Source: Cadophora sp. MPI-SDFR-AT-0126
Taxonomy: Eukaryota > Ascomycota > Leotiomycetes > Helotiales > Ploettnerulaceae
Direction of reading: 5' to 3'
DNA: 64,000 nt
Assembly (NCBI GenBank): GCA_020747065.1
Contig: JAGMVK010000007.1
Location: 1,736,001 to 1,800,000, forward strand
Part shown: one piece after another, positions 22,597 through 34,899 of the stretch
Numbering within the stretch: position 1 is the stretch's first letter
Layout of the letters: each line of letters opens with the position of its first letter
The notes under the pieces: generated by a model
What the model saw: only the letters and a program-made list of their open reading frames with translations
Databases searched by the model: none
Told to the model about the DNA's origin: nothing
Translations under genes and position numbers: made by a program

Positions 22597-24418
22597 ATGC
22601 ATGGTCCATTGGAAGTCGAACAGACCTCCGAGATCACTTCTGACAAAGTCTCAGAGGTTCCCCGTTATGATCCATCGATCTACTCTACGCCCTTCTCAAA
22701 ACTCCCCAATCCCAAGCGGGTTTGGCTTGGGTCACCATCCTCCTCACTGGAAGGCCTAGGTAAATCCCCATGTTTTCTCCACTTTCAACACGTGTATACC
22801 GTATTCTATACTCTGAGCCTCAAGAAAATATCATGTAAACGCACTAACTTAAATGAGGTCGCCTCTCACTCCTAACCCCAGAAGTCGTTTCCGCAGCGGC
22901 AGCTTCAGAGATCAAAACTGGAAGAAGAGTTGGGCTGGGATGGGACATGACCAAGCTCGAGTACTCTCAATTCGGGAGACAGAAGTGCGGGCACACTATC
23001 ATCCCCCTTTTGGTTCCAGGTGGACCTGGTCTTGGCGCTTGTTTTGACGATGCGTACTCCATGAATCCTCGTGAGTGGCATTTTCCTACTTCTCAGGTCA
23101 CAGAGCGCGATTCGTTGGACAGCATTTACATTTGCAATTGGAACTCGGGTCAAGCTACCGTACTTACAAGGTACTGACTGTGATATAGAGCAAAGTAGTC
23201 AGTGGGACGGATTCAGACACTACTCTCAGCCCCGAGCTCCGAAAGGGTCCTCGAACTCCCCAGATAGAGTTTTCTATGGCGGAACGACCAAGGAGGAGAT
23301 TATGGACTCTAGTAACCATCGAATTGGTCTCCAGCACTGGGCTAGCGAGGGAATTGCTGGTGAGTCTACAGTTTTCCGTAAATTTAAGCTTTTATGACAG
23401 ATGTCCTTCAAACGGGTTATCTGTGGAGTATTTCCCAGGACAAATGCGGCTCAAGACGCCAGCGGATTATATGCCACAAATATGCTGATCCGTTGAGGGT
23501 TTGCAATTATTGCTTCCTTTTATATTCAAGAAGATCTAGATCTACTGCAGACCTTCCCAAGCCCTACATGTAGCCTAGAGCCTGCATTAGATACATCGAC
23601 TGACCGCTCTAGGTCGCGGGATTCTTCTAGATTATCAACTTTGGGCAGCTACACAGAGTCCCCCAATAAGCTACTCCAACTTCTCCACCCACGCGATCCC
23701 TTTCGCGACCATTCTCGACATGTGTAAGACCTTCAACGTAACGCCGCAAAAAGGAGACATCCTCTTTATCCGCATGGGCGTCATCCCCGAATGGGACAAG
23801 TACACATCAACTCAGAAGCAAGAGTACGCTGCGCAGAAGGAGCCAGTCCATGCAGGTGTAGAAGCCTGTATTGAAGTCCTGGAATGGCTCTGGGATAGCG
23901 GTATCTCTGCTGTGGCTGGGGATGCTATCTCGTGGGAGGTATGTTGAGCAATCTAGATCTTGACTCTTATCGCGAAGGAAGCTGTGCCGTCTTTTGACGT
24001 ACGGAACGTTTGATGTGCCGCAACTATCGATGCTGACAGTAAATCTTACCGGCGCAGGTATACCCAACCCCAGGCGCAATCTCAGTGCACGAGTATCTTC
24101 TAGCTGGATGGGGTATGCCTATAGGTAAGCCCGTTCTTCCTTTGCCTTTATTCCCTCCGAGCCTCCGAAATCTCGCTTCACATTTGTCAAGACACTGTCA
24201 ACAGTGAGACGATGCGCACTGTCAAACCTTTGTGAGGAAGCGAGAACGTAAAGAGCAAGATAAGACTAAATCCTTCGTCTACAGGCGAGTTGTTCGACCT
24301 CGAAGCACTGTCAAAGACTTGCCAGGAGCTGAACCGCTATTCCTTCTTCATTACATCCATGCCACTCAATATGCCTGGCGGCGTGAGCAGCCCGCCAAAC
24401 GCTATGGCCATCTTCTAG
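22597..24418 (+). CDS. Cyclase family protein (kynurenine-formamidase-like hydrolase)
   Basis: Six exons (22597-22759, 22882-23070, 23189-23359, 23613-23938, 24058-24124, 24285-24418) give 349 residues in phase. Family blocks appear in order: LPNPKRVWLGSPSSSLEGL, RRVGLGWDMTKLEYSQFGRQ, SSQWDGFRHYSQ (His of the metal site), ILLDYQLWA, YSNFSTHAIPFATILD, QKGDILFIRMGVIPEW, HAGVEACIEVLEWLWD, AVAGDAISWEVYPTPG and VHEYLLAGWGMPIGELFDLE. This matches fungal members of the cyclase superfamily that includes metal-dependent N-formylkynurenine formamidase. The true substrate is unknown, and kynurenine is only one candidate. No signal peptide is visible. Intron 3 (23360-23612, 253 bases) is much longer than the others. 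The gene is isolated, with no clustered pathway genes. Confidence 0.88.
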
Positions 24419-26286
24419 ATAGCATACATAGCAACAACAACTAGTAAACACATTCTTTTATCCCACCAGTGAGATTCAGCGGGTCTTGCACTTTTGTACC
24501 AACTAGCCAGGCTGATGTCGCATGTCATTTCGAGGTTTCCATGACGTTAAGACACGGGATCGGGAAGCTGGAACTCGGGACCCACGTTCAGGCGGCCAGG
24601 CGTATTCGTAAAATGGCCTAGTGAATCCCACGCGGCGGTAGCGGTGGGATGGCAAATAGAGTTCGGCCTTGCATGCAACCAAGTGAGGGGATCGGGAGCC
24701 AAGCCATTCCACAACAGGAAAACGTCTGCGAATTTCCATAGGGCTGGAGCTGGAGCTGTTTGAATTCGTCAAGTTTTAAAAGTTCGAGCTAGCTAGTGGC
24801 ATGTATGTCATCCAAAACGGCAACAAAGAGACTATTTTCCTTCCAAGAGATACCCTACACGCATGAGGTTTATTAGATGAAAATAAATGAATCTGGGTTT
24901 TTGGAACCGCCTGCAGATCTCGTCGTGGCTGGCATTCTCGTCCCTTGACCCCGCGTCTGGGTCTTTCGGAAGATGCAGGTAGGTTTGCTCGGTACATAGC
25001 CCACCAGGAGATGGACAAGAGTCCAAGACAGTTGTGCATTTGCATTCTGGTACTAGCTTGGAGAGAAAAGATCTGTTTCTGAGGACCACCTTTCCATCCT
25101 TAGCTTTGAGAGTATCGGCCTGGTAGCATAGCCTTGTCTTCAAAAGCTGCCGCGGAGAGGGTCTGACTTCCACACTAAAATAATCTTATAGGTAACCTCG
25201 TGGAACCAAAACCAGAGTGCTGGAACAAATCCAAACAGTGTAGATAAGTACAATCAAAGCTGTCCAAGCCCCAATATACGCTTAACGGACTTAAGAGAAT
25301 AACAACAAGACGAAGCGAGACTCGCATTTCCTAACAACCGACACACCGAGGCGACCATGATGTACGAGTACCTACGTAAAGTAAACATACAAATTGTTTG
25401 AGCACGAGCCCTAGCTCTCGGATTGTGCCGTTCCACTAGCGCTCACAACCCAAAAGAGAAGCTCGGATGCATCGTTCCTTGCTTCCGTTCTTCGGTGCCA
25501 AGAGTAGCTGTGCACTAGCTAACTGTGCCACTCGACCAGACCAGAAAAGTGAAAAGATGATAGGCCACACAGAGACGGAGACGGATAAGAAAAAAACAGT
25601 TTGAGTGATCATGACCGGCTTGCTCCTTGCAGAAGTCAACATCACCAAAGTGTAGGAGGAGGAAGGATTTGTAACGACGTTTGATGTCTGCGTGACTGCG
25701 TCATGTTGGTATCGTATCTCTTTTTCATTATTTTAATTTCAACAGGCAGGCTCTGATCGGGTTTGGTCAGCGAATGCCAGATTTGCAAGCAAGCCAGCAG
25801 CCAGCAGGAAGATGATGCGAGCGAAAAGAAACGCAGCAGACCAGTTGCTACGTGATATGAGGTTTATGGTTCCTTCCCGAATTGCGAACTTTGGACTCCG
25901 TATGTCGAACCATCCCAATCCCAATTCATTCCCTTGAATACCTTTCCGCCGGACAAACATGAAGCTATTTTGTCGGATGTAATGAATCATAAACCAAACG
26001 CCCGTGTAGGCCTGCGATATAGCCTTTCCTCCATTTTCGTGAAGGTATATATGAAATGCGTAGCAGAAGGGAGAAAATGCGAAATGCGAAATTCAGGTCT
26101 ATGTCGTCCTATGTGGCCGCAATAGAATGTGACAAATGATGCAAGCAATGCATGAGAACCGTGAACCGGGTATCTTGTGTATGGCCGTTGAAAAATGTCG
26201 TCTCTTCTCTTTTATGGTTTATTTGAAAATCTCCAATCCTCTCGAGTCCGAAGCGTATTGTTTACCGCCTTCTCCATGATTCTTTT
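24419..26286. other. Intergenic, no gene seen
   Basis: 1.9 kb between the 3' ends of the convergent cyclase-like and C2H2 genes. Short ORFs only; the right part probably contains a long 3' UTR of the C2H2 gene. Confidence 0.5.
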
Positions 26287-28696
26287 TCAAAGAATCTCAT
26301 CCTCCTCACTGATCCGTCCAACTCTGGCGCCGCCAGGGCTCACCCTTTCGGGGCCACGGATTGGCTCAGGAAGTGGTTCATCCTTCATACATGCATTCTC
26401 TAGCATGTTGGTCCATTTGCCGCTAGTGCCTGCGTGACTGTGCTTCAAATGCTGCCTGAAATGATCCGCTCTGAAGAACTTCTTTGCGTGGTTGCACTCG
26501 CCGAACTTGTGCATTTCCTGAAGATGGCCAATCCGAACTTCCCAATCTTGGTCAGTTGCAATAGCAATTGGCGGCCCGGATATCGAAGGAGATGAGATCC
26601 CTGAGCGCGGAAAGTCTTCTCCACAGTAGCCACATGTGTCGGCTTCATTCGGCCGATTTGGAGAATTATGAAAAGCTGCAGAGTAGCCTGACAACGCTGC
26701 ACAAGACCAGGAATGGCGCCTGAGATGGAGGGAATTTTGGTGTCGCTCAGCCTCATTCTTGTTCTTGAAACGGTTGCGACAATATGCACACTCATACTGC
26801 TTTTCTTGCTCATGTGCGCTAGATATAAGGTCAGCATTTGAAAAGACTAATGAATCGTAGATAGTACTTCAGTTCTTCCTGTGAATCAAATTTCTTTGGC
26901 TTTTTGGGGCAACATTCGCACATATAAACGCCAAGCATCTTGGGAGGGCTGTCGTGCTTAGAAGTTCCAAGGCTCTCGGATAGCTTCCGAGAAGTCATCA
27001 GAGGACGGGACTCTGACAAGGCTCGGTTATGATTTGTTCTTGACAAGGAGCCGCGCGGACTCGGGTTTAGTGATAACGAGGTCACATATGGTGAATCTGA
27101 CATGTCTGAGCCAGGATTTGAAATACCGCCAGGTGATATACCACCAGGTGAAAGTCGCCCGTATGAGCTTATGCTCGTGATGCTGCTTGCAGTAACCGAC
27201 AAAGTCGAAGCATATGAGTTGTTCCTGGGCGCGGAGGCTGTTGATGACACCGAACCAGAATTTGAGTGGAAACGCGGAGTAGGAGAAGCTCGTGATGCAG
27301 ATTCTCTTCGTCTGTATAGGTCGCTTGCGCTACCGACAGTGTGCAGAGATGGACCGTCGTCACCGGGCGGAGAGGATGCACGTCTTTTCTGACCAACAGT
27401 TGCGCCAGGCGAATATCCTTCATGGCGATTCGAGTACTCATCAATGTGTAGCCGTCTGAAGCCAGTGTCCTCCATAGGAAAATCATCATGTTCCGGTGTG
27501 GCCCTCTGATCATAACTCCCCCTAGATCTACTGGTCACACTAGAGGCGTCGTCGTTGAGATTCACGATCGAGCTGCTTCCCGAGCGCCTTATGTATGGAA
27601 GTGGAGACCTGTCAGAATCCACATCGTTGGGCGATCTGTAATCATACTGACCCTGCATGCCAAATCGTGGATATGAATTACCAGGCGAAATGGCAGATGA
27701 GAGTGGTGTGTTGGCCCATCTGCTCAGCGGGCTTTCAACCAGCCCTGGTCTTCCTGGAAGAATCGGAAGTGACAAGGGCTTTAGTTGGCTTGGGTATCTA
27801 TGCCCATGATGGACACAGGATGTTGGGGATACATCGTTGACAGACGAGCTGTGGCCGGAATTTGAGTGTCCTCTGGGAGGTGTTGTGTTGTCAATTCCTC
27901 TCCTAGCATCCAGCTTCTGTATTTGGGTTCTGTCAAATGCTTGAGCAGTACTCTGATATTTGTCGTGTACCGAACTTTGGAAACTTTGAAAACTTGGTAA
28001 AGACTCCTGATTTTTAGATCTAGTAACAGACTGTCAGTAAAGCAATGTCTACTTGATACTGGGTAGCCAGCATAACGGAACAGGTTCTGAAGCCAGTCTT
28101 GTGCCGGGTGCAAGTCTTCTCAGCCTCATGAGACGAGAGGAAAGAGTAACCACTCGCTGGACTGATGGGGGGCACCGAGGATTCTTGAGAAGGAATCGCA
28201 AAACTGACTTGTTCGACCACACACTTGCTCCCAGACTCTCATAGCCTTCATCTCTTTGATATGGGCCATCGCTTGAATCTGATTTCACAGTCGAGATAGA
28301 ACTTCCACGCCGTTGGAAATTTAGTTGTTCGTCAAGCATATCCCTTCTGCCCATGTAACTGCTGGTTCCGCCATGTAAGCTGGAGTCTTGAGGAATCAAT
28401 GTCGTCGCCTTGCCCCAATATCTGCTGTCCCTGTGATCATTCCCCCATTTCGATGCGATGTCAAGCCCATTGTGTCCACCATCTTCAATATCTGCCAGAT
28501 GTCGCGGTGGAGGAAGCGGCGGAGGAATGAATTCTCGAGCGCTCGGTATTGACATTGGAATCGAGGACAGGCCTGGAGACGACGCTGGATTGTACGAATT
28601 TGACCTGCTCGACTTCCGATACATCTCAGATGGGTCGTGTATCTGAATCTGGGGCAGGCTTCCCATCGGCCTTGCTCCTCGATGGGGTATCTCCAT
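26287..28696 (-). CDS. C2H2 zinc-finger protein with a long disordered N-terminal region
   Basis: Model of four exons (28696-28209, 28161-28060, 28019-26868, 26818-26287) totalling 757 residues. The first 500 residues are Ser/Pro/Arg-rich and probably disordered, with one conserved-looking patch (HEAEKTCTRHKTGFRTCS). The zinc fingers are C-terminal: YMCECCPKKPKKFDSQEEL, then a classical C-x2-C-x12-H-x4-H finger in QYECAYCRNRFKNKNEAERH, a CGYCGEDFP unit, and CNHAKKFFRADHFRQHLKHS. This arrangement is typical of fungal C2H2 regulators, so nuclear DNA binding is inferred; targets are unknown. The first two introns are short (47 and 40 bases) and have weak branch sites. They are supported because they remove frame changes around 28161-28209 and 28020-28059. 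The start is the Met preceded by a good context (TTCAAC). In-frame codons extend further upstream. Confidence 0.8.
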
Positions 28697-29531
28697 GTTG
28701 AAAGGGATCGCGTTGCTTGCCACAAGCTGAAAGAGAAAGCCAATTCTTGCCCTAAACACTCTCGGCCACAAGTTCCTCCAAAGTTTGGGTCTGCAAGTGG
28801 CGATGGTCTGTCGGGAGATCCGATTTGGACGAGGAAATGGAGGCGAACATAGATATCGATTCCAACAAGAAATATACAACTGAGAAGGGAGAAGACCGCC
28901 GGTTAAGTCGAAGAAAGCTATGTCATCGGAGAATTAGAACAAGTAGACGACGAAGAAGAAGTTGATGGTGATGAAAAAGAAGAAAGTCTCGCGAGATCGA
29001 ACTGTTTTAGGAGATGGAGGGTAGGGCTAAGTAGCGTGGTCGCAGGTCGTGGTGGTGGAGGAGGGAGGGAGGGGAGGTACGGTAGTGTAGCGTATATTGA
29101 TTTGGGTCCAGGTGAAGCAAAGCAGGCTGAAAGAGTCTAGTGATGACTAGTGAACGACGGGGTCTTCGGATTTTACAAATGTCTTGGAAGGCTGATGGCT
29201 GGTGAGACTAGTCGTGTAGTTGAAAGTGGTCCAGCTGGGTAAGGATTTGGAGGCGGCGACCTGGTAATAGCGCTGGTCTGGTGCTGGCCAGGACGACGCG
29301 ATGCTGTGCTAAAGGGACGTGAAAGGGACGAGTAGGTTCAGGGAGAAAGCTGGCGATTTTGAGGAGTGGCGTCGTAGACAGGAGCAGGCCTGGTACATGA
29401 AATATACTTGAAATAGTCGCTGTGGATCTTGGAAGCGTGAAGTGGACTGGAACTGGTAGAGTTTCGCCGGAGGCCGGTAGTTAGATGTTGGTTGGTTGAC
29501 CGCAAGAAGAGAGGAGGAGAAAGATGAGGAA

Positions 29532-29569
29532 GGGAGGGAGGGAAGGAGGGCAGGGCAGGGCAGGGCAGG
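29532..29569. repeat. G-tract repeat (GGGA/GGGCA) with quadruplex potential
   Basis: The plus strand has GGGAGGGAGGG followed shortly by four GGGCA-type units. At least four G3 runs with one- to two-base loops satisfy the usual G-quadruplex pattern. It lies about 850 bases upstream of the C2H2 start codon, possibly in its promoter or leader. A related GGAGGGAGGGAGGGGAGG tract is at about 29058-29075. Confidence 0.85.
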
Positions 29570-31363
29570 CACTGAGGTTTTGCGGGTAGGGCTAGCTGAC
29601 GAACATCGACGGCGAACAAGGTCAAGGACAAGGACAATGTTAATGAGCGCTAGCGAGGACTACCCAGCCAGGTACAGAACGATGGATCAGAGAATGGAAG
29701 CAAGAGCAAAAGTATGTCATGGATAGCTGGCGTGGGTGGTAGGTGATGAGCGCTGTAGTGCTCGCTGCACGTCTCAGAGAAAGCCCTGTCCGCTGGCCAG
29801 GACTGGTTTCTAAGGCACTGACTGCACTTACTTGTGCGTGGTATGTTCGGAGTAGACAAATAGGCAGGTTACAGAGTAGATGGAAATTAGATTGTCTAGA
29901 TGTGTTTTAGCTATTTTGTCATTGCACAGCCTTCTAAGTCCCACTTATTAGACGTTGTGTTTTGATTTCTTTGCCCAGCCAAGCCTAGTCTCTCCACCCA
30001 CTGCTGTATCCACTTCCCATCCACACATAAACCTTGTCTCGTCTCCCTGGCCTCCCCTTCCATCCCTCCCTCTCCTCTTCCTTTCCATCCTATCGCATCC
30101 CTACCTCTATTCCCTGCTCCAGAGATCTCTATCCGCAGAGGCCCGCACCCTGCCTGATCTTGACCCATGCTCATGCCCATGCCTCGTCGTCTTATGTGTT
30201 GCCAAGGCCGTAAGGCAAGAAGGTGGGATCGTCGAAGTCAGGCAGGGACCACAGACAGGGTGTTGTGCGGCGTGAGAGGGAGGGAGGAGAGGGGAGAGAG
30301 GGCAGACTCCGAAGGGGAGAAAGGCCGACACAGTTATTATTACTGTGTCAGCCATACGGTCAACAGGTTTCACACTCCTTGATTGCTGCTCGCATATGAT
30401 TATTGTCATTGACAATGGTCAGTACAGGGTAGGCAATAGTTCACCAGGCCTCTCAGTCTTAGCGATTCAGAAAGTATTACGTCTTGGAGAGAGTATGCTG
30501 TTGAGAACAACAAGCATATATACTAGTACAGTTCTGCTACTCCATTCCTTCAAACATATTTCAATGCTTACTTTGGTATGGTACATCCCATTCATCTCTC
30601 AGATCACCTCCTTCTTGTTTGGCCTCATTCATATACGCCTTCTATTATGTCGTGCGCAGGGAATTCAACGTTTTTGAAGCCCAGAACACACACTTGCTCG
30701 CTGCGGACCTCATGGAGAGTCAAGAGAATACGAACATGGCTTTAAGGTAGGACCGGTCGTGAGGCAAAGTCCACGGAATGGACTGCCATCATGAGATGGG
30801 TGTTCAGCAGTCTGACCATTTGAGGATTACTGTGCAATTCGATTTCAATATCAATGACGGCCTTCGGCTTCGCTCTTGTCCTTCCCCACGCTTTCTTCGA
30901 GCGGGCCTCATTACCTCGAGACGGCATTCTGCAGTGTCAGGGGTGTGCCGAGGTGGCCAATTAACAAGGGTCGCCAGCATCCTCATCCAGGCCTCTCGCG
31001 GGGTTTGAAAGGGATGGCGGTCAGGGTGCTCGTGTACTGGGGGACCTCATGCAGGGATTGGCGGACTCAATCCCAGTGCTTCAATTGAGTCAACCTGTTC
31101 AGCCCTACGTTAGCTCCAAGCCATTTTTCTGTGCCCATCGCAAGGCGAGGCAAGACAAGGCAAAGGCAGCCCGTAGAGGTTGTGAGACCACAAGGTCATA
31201 CCCAGCTTCATTCTCACTCCCACCTATTGAACTTCCCGAGGCTCATTTTCGCCTCATCACTGCGTGAGTACTGCACTTGGCATCACTTCGCACAATCATG
31301 ATCTCATTTATTATGTTGAATGTCAGCCATGCTCAGTAAGTGCAACAGTCCTGAGACTGCTTA

Positions 31364-32640
31364 ATGATTGAGGTACGGAGATACAAGACCGCTCAGCTGG
31401 GCCACCACAGCGATTTACTGGCCACTTTCTGTGCTCGCCGCTTCCTTGGATATGACTGTGAAATCCGAGGCCAATTCCTGGACTACAATAGAGTTCCCAA
31501 CAGCCGGAAGAGGGAAGGTGGGGAACAAACCAACGATTCGATATTCAAAGACCCAGAAAAAGGATCAATTAGCTTATATTAGGAAGTGTGCCTCGATGTC
31601 CCTACCCTCCAATTGGCTATATTACGGCTGGCGAATAAACATCTCTGGGACATATTGCGTTCTGCAGGTGTGCAGCCTTCCCAAGAGCCTTGCTAGTTTT
31701 GCTGCAGCCAACGACTCGCCTCGTCTCAAGACTCGTCTTGATCTCCTGCTGCGCCACCCAAAGACCCTTCATGAATTGACAAAGCTGGAAAAAGGAGTCG
31801 AGTTGCGAATCGATGGCAAATATCCTCCCGTCTTCTCTATGCCAAGTCGATTCACATGTTACTTTTCGAGACTACCACCACCTTCAATTTGTCTGAGACG
31901 ATGTACATCTCTAGGTTTGTTGCCATCCAAACTCCTGCGGGAGACTTACGGCAGCTGTACTTATGTCAATTGACTTGCGTTTGTTTCCTCATTTCCCTGG
32001 TCACTTTGCCAATCCTCCATTCTCAATTCAGTAATCGACAATGCTGATACGGAAGAAGTGCCTCTGTACTGCATGAGGCACGACAGGAAAACGGGTCTCT
32101 AGCGAGAGGTCCAAAGCCTACTCGGAGCTTGCCATGTCTAAATCATCCTATCCACAGGGCAACTCAAGGATTGACTCGGCATCCAAACTCTCCGAAGTTT
32201 TCATTGGAGAGGGACACGGAACCTATCTTGCTTCTAGAATGTATTCTCTGGCGTTGAGTTTAAACAATTCGATGTGGAGCATTTCTCGGCATATGTTTGA
32301 TGATTCCAATTTCTGGACGAACTTTCGGAGTTAACAAAATGATCCTCCTAGCGACTGGCCCTTTAGTACGGCCTTCAATTACTTCTTAGTCATGCGATTA
32401 CCTCATTCGGCACTTCTTGAGGAGTTCAAGCATCACTTGTCATGGGAAGCAACGTCAGCAAACTATCCACAGCACCAGTAGCCTGAACGAAATCTCAATT
32501 ACAGAAGATTTTACTCGCGCGGCTACGTTCAGGCTGATCTAGGAACTATCTAAAGAGATCTAGACACCATAAGGCAAGCACTTGACAAGGCACTAGATGG
32601 CACCTTCTGTTTTCTGGAAAGATCGGTTAGTCAGTAGTGA
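31364..32640 (+). pseudogene. Possible decayed protein-coding gene, family unknown
   Basis: Several adjacent segments look coding but change frame or contain stops. Frame 2 at about 31583-31675 gives LQLAILRLANKHLWDILRSAG, faintly ankyrin-like. Frame 3 continues with LKTRLDLLLRHPKTLHELTK (about 31727-31790). At 32134-32637 a single frame reads through SKLSEVFIGEGHGTYLASRM, a stop, DWPFSTAFNYFLVMRLPHSA, another stop and further coding-like sequence. Pattern and composition suggest an eroded gene, but no family is recognised. Confidence is low because it rests on how natural the translations look. Confidence 0.3.
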
Positions 32641-33291
32641 CAATTCGTGGCGTGCCCTTTAGTTTAGGACTGCCGGGCAAGATCGTCGCCATCGGATGAA
32701 AGGCGAAAACATGGCAAACGAGGCCTCAACGCTAATGACTCGAGGCTACCAAAGTTTGAGCTCGACTTTTGACCCTCGATCTCGGCGTCCCCCAAGAAAT
32801 CCCAGCAAAAGCAAGCATAGATAGCAGGATTCCCTGCCCCGCCTTCGGCAAGAGGGAAAATCTTGATCAGATGCATGTGTAACGGTAACGGTCGTGGCTG
32901 CTGCGAAGCTCCTAGCCAATCGTTATACGGGAGATTGCTGTCGTGGCTGGAGACAGATATTGGGTGGCTGGACTTCGATATTTCAATTTCTCGTCAAGAT
33001 CAGAGCGAGCAAGCGAGCGTCTAGCACTTCGTGGATGTCCGAAACTCTCGACTACTTAGTAGAACCAGTTTTTCACGGCAGCAGAAAGGAGTAAGAATTG
33101 ATTCTCGGCCTATGAATTCGGGCTTCCACAAGTTCGGAACCTCGCCTCCATTGCGCCAATGACGGGCTTTCGTCACCACGATTTGCCCTGCCCTAGCATA
33201 ATCTGGGTCGGAACAGCACGGCTGGGCTTGCAGGACTACACTACGGTAGGTAGCTAGCCAAGCATGCTCATAGCACGAAGAACGAGCCTGC

Positions 33292-33317
33292 GGGAAGGGA
33301 AGGGAAGGGAAGGGAAG
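33292..33317. repeat. GGGAA pentanucleotide repeat, five units
   Basis: Five GGGAA units in a row starting at 33292. Five G3 runs with two-base loops fit a G-quadruplex pattern. It lies inside the gene-poor region. Confidence 0.95.
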
Positions 33318-34899
33318 TGTCCGCGATGCACATGTACTGACCAAGAGAGTTAGTGCCTGCGCCCTGAGCCCTGTCCCTTGATGATCGTCGCTGGTTGCTC
33401 GTCAGCCCTGAGTGAACACGAAGCACACAACCTCGGGACCCGGCTAGCACTGGAAATGGGGCTTGAGCAGGCTGGCGGGCCCTCAGCCTTCTCTCCCGCC
33501 GTGGAAATTGGCCTTTGCCGCAAGGGGATTCAGCTTCCCAAAGCGGCTTCAAGAGAGGACACTTTCTCGTTGCAGCTTCCCAAAGAGTCTTCTTGTTTTA
33601 TTGATACCGTATTGTTCGACATCCCGAGACCCTTTCGAACATTATTGAGCCCTAATTATAGCAAGCCTGCGGTGAAAACCAGAGAAGCGCTCATTGTTCT
33701 CACACATGCATACAGCTGAATCTCCTGCCCTACGACTCAATCGCACCGCAACGCATGCTGTGGGGGTAATGCAGCCACCAAGTGAACCAGACCTCCTTAC
33801 CAAGCAACTTGTAAGCTGTGTACCAAATCTTGCCAATCACAAAGTGTGCATCCAGCGAGGTTGGGATAGGGCCCCATGTTGTTGCACGAGGCCCTGATTT
33901 GAGGCCACCTGAAGCGTATCCTGGCGCTTTGTGCATCGTGCAGCTCAGCTCAAAGTACCCCTCCTCAGCTCCTGAGGGGTGCAATACCTACCTCTTCAGC
34001 ACAAGATACGTACCTGAGGCGCGAGGTCCTGCCGCCACCGACCCCAAAGCCAATTCAATCGCATGATCTTATCTGCTGTTACCAGTCCACCGGATACGAG
34101 TACTGTACTGGCAGTCCAGAAACGTGCCCATGCCGATCGGCGCGAGCAGCCAGAATTTCAGCTCCTTCCCCCCTCCCCCTTTTGAAATTTAGGCGAGGAT
34201 GGGTGGACGACAACGAACTTTCCGGCCTCTGCACCAACACCACCCAGAGGACTCGTCTACTCGCTCCTAATCGAACACCAATCCCCAATCAAGCCTCCAG
34301 CCCAGCCAGGCCGATGCAATGCAAGCGACATGCAGCGATTGCGGGCCGAAGGTATGTATGGTACGCATCCGAAACAACGCCGGCGAGGGTTCTGATTGAC
34401 TGAAATCTGGTGAACCACTGCGTGCTTCCCGGATGGAGGGATCCTGGACGGAATGGACCAATGCAAGGCCAAATGCTTTTTTCTACCTATGTTGAAACAG
34501 GGTGCTATTTTGGTCTGCAATTACCATGTAAGACGCCTGCGATAAAAAGGCTATGTTTGTTCGAACGGCACACCGAACCGCGGACGAGAATAGAGTCGGT
34601 GAGATGTCTCGAGATTTGACTACCGCGCGCGCAAATGCGTGTATGGCTCCAATCTCACCAATCCCGTATTAGTCACCATGTCACGAGCCCATGGAAGACG
34701 AGACGCCCTATCATGATGCATTAGCTGGAGAGGCTGACCAGAGGTCCTTCAACCATCGCATGGACAAGCTACTGTAGGTACTGCCTGCTAAGACCTAATC
34801 AGGTTGATTGACTACTGGATTTTTTTCTTCTGAAATTGCCGCTTTGTGGCATTGCTCAGGACCCACAATTGTTTGCCTCAGTACGCGTCTTCTGTTTGA

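Noticed and set aside
28697..28879. Extension of the C2H2 gene to an upstream Met at 28879
   Set aside because: The extra 61 residues are Arg/Cys-rich and unlike the rest; the Met at 28696 has a better context.
31368..31973. 201-codon ORF as an intact gene
   Set aside because: It overlaps another coding-like frame and mixes natural and unnatural stretches, so a decayed gene fits better than an intact one.
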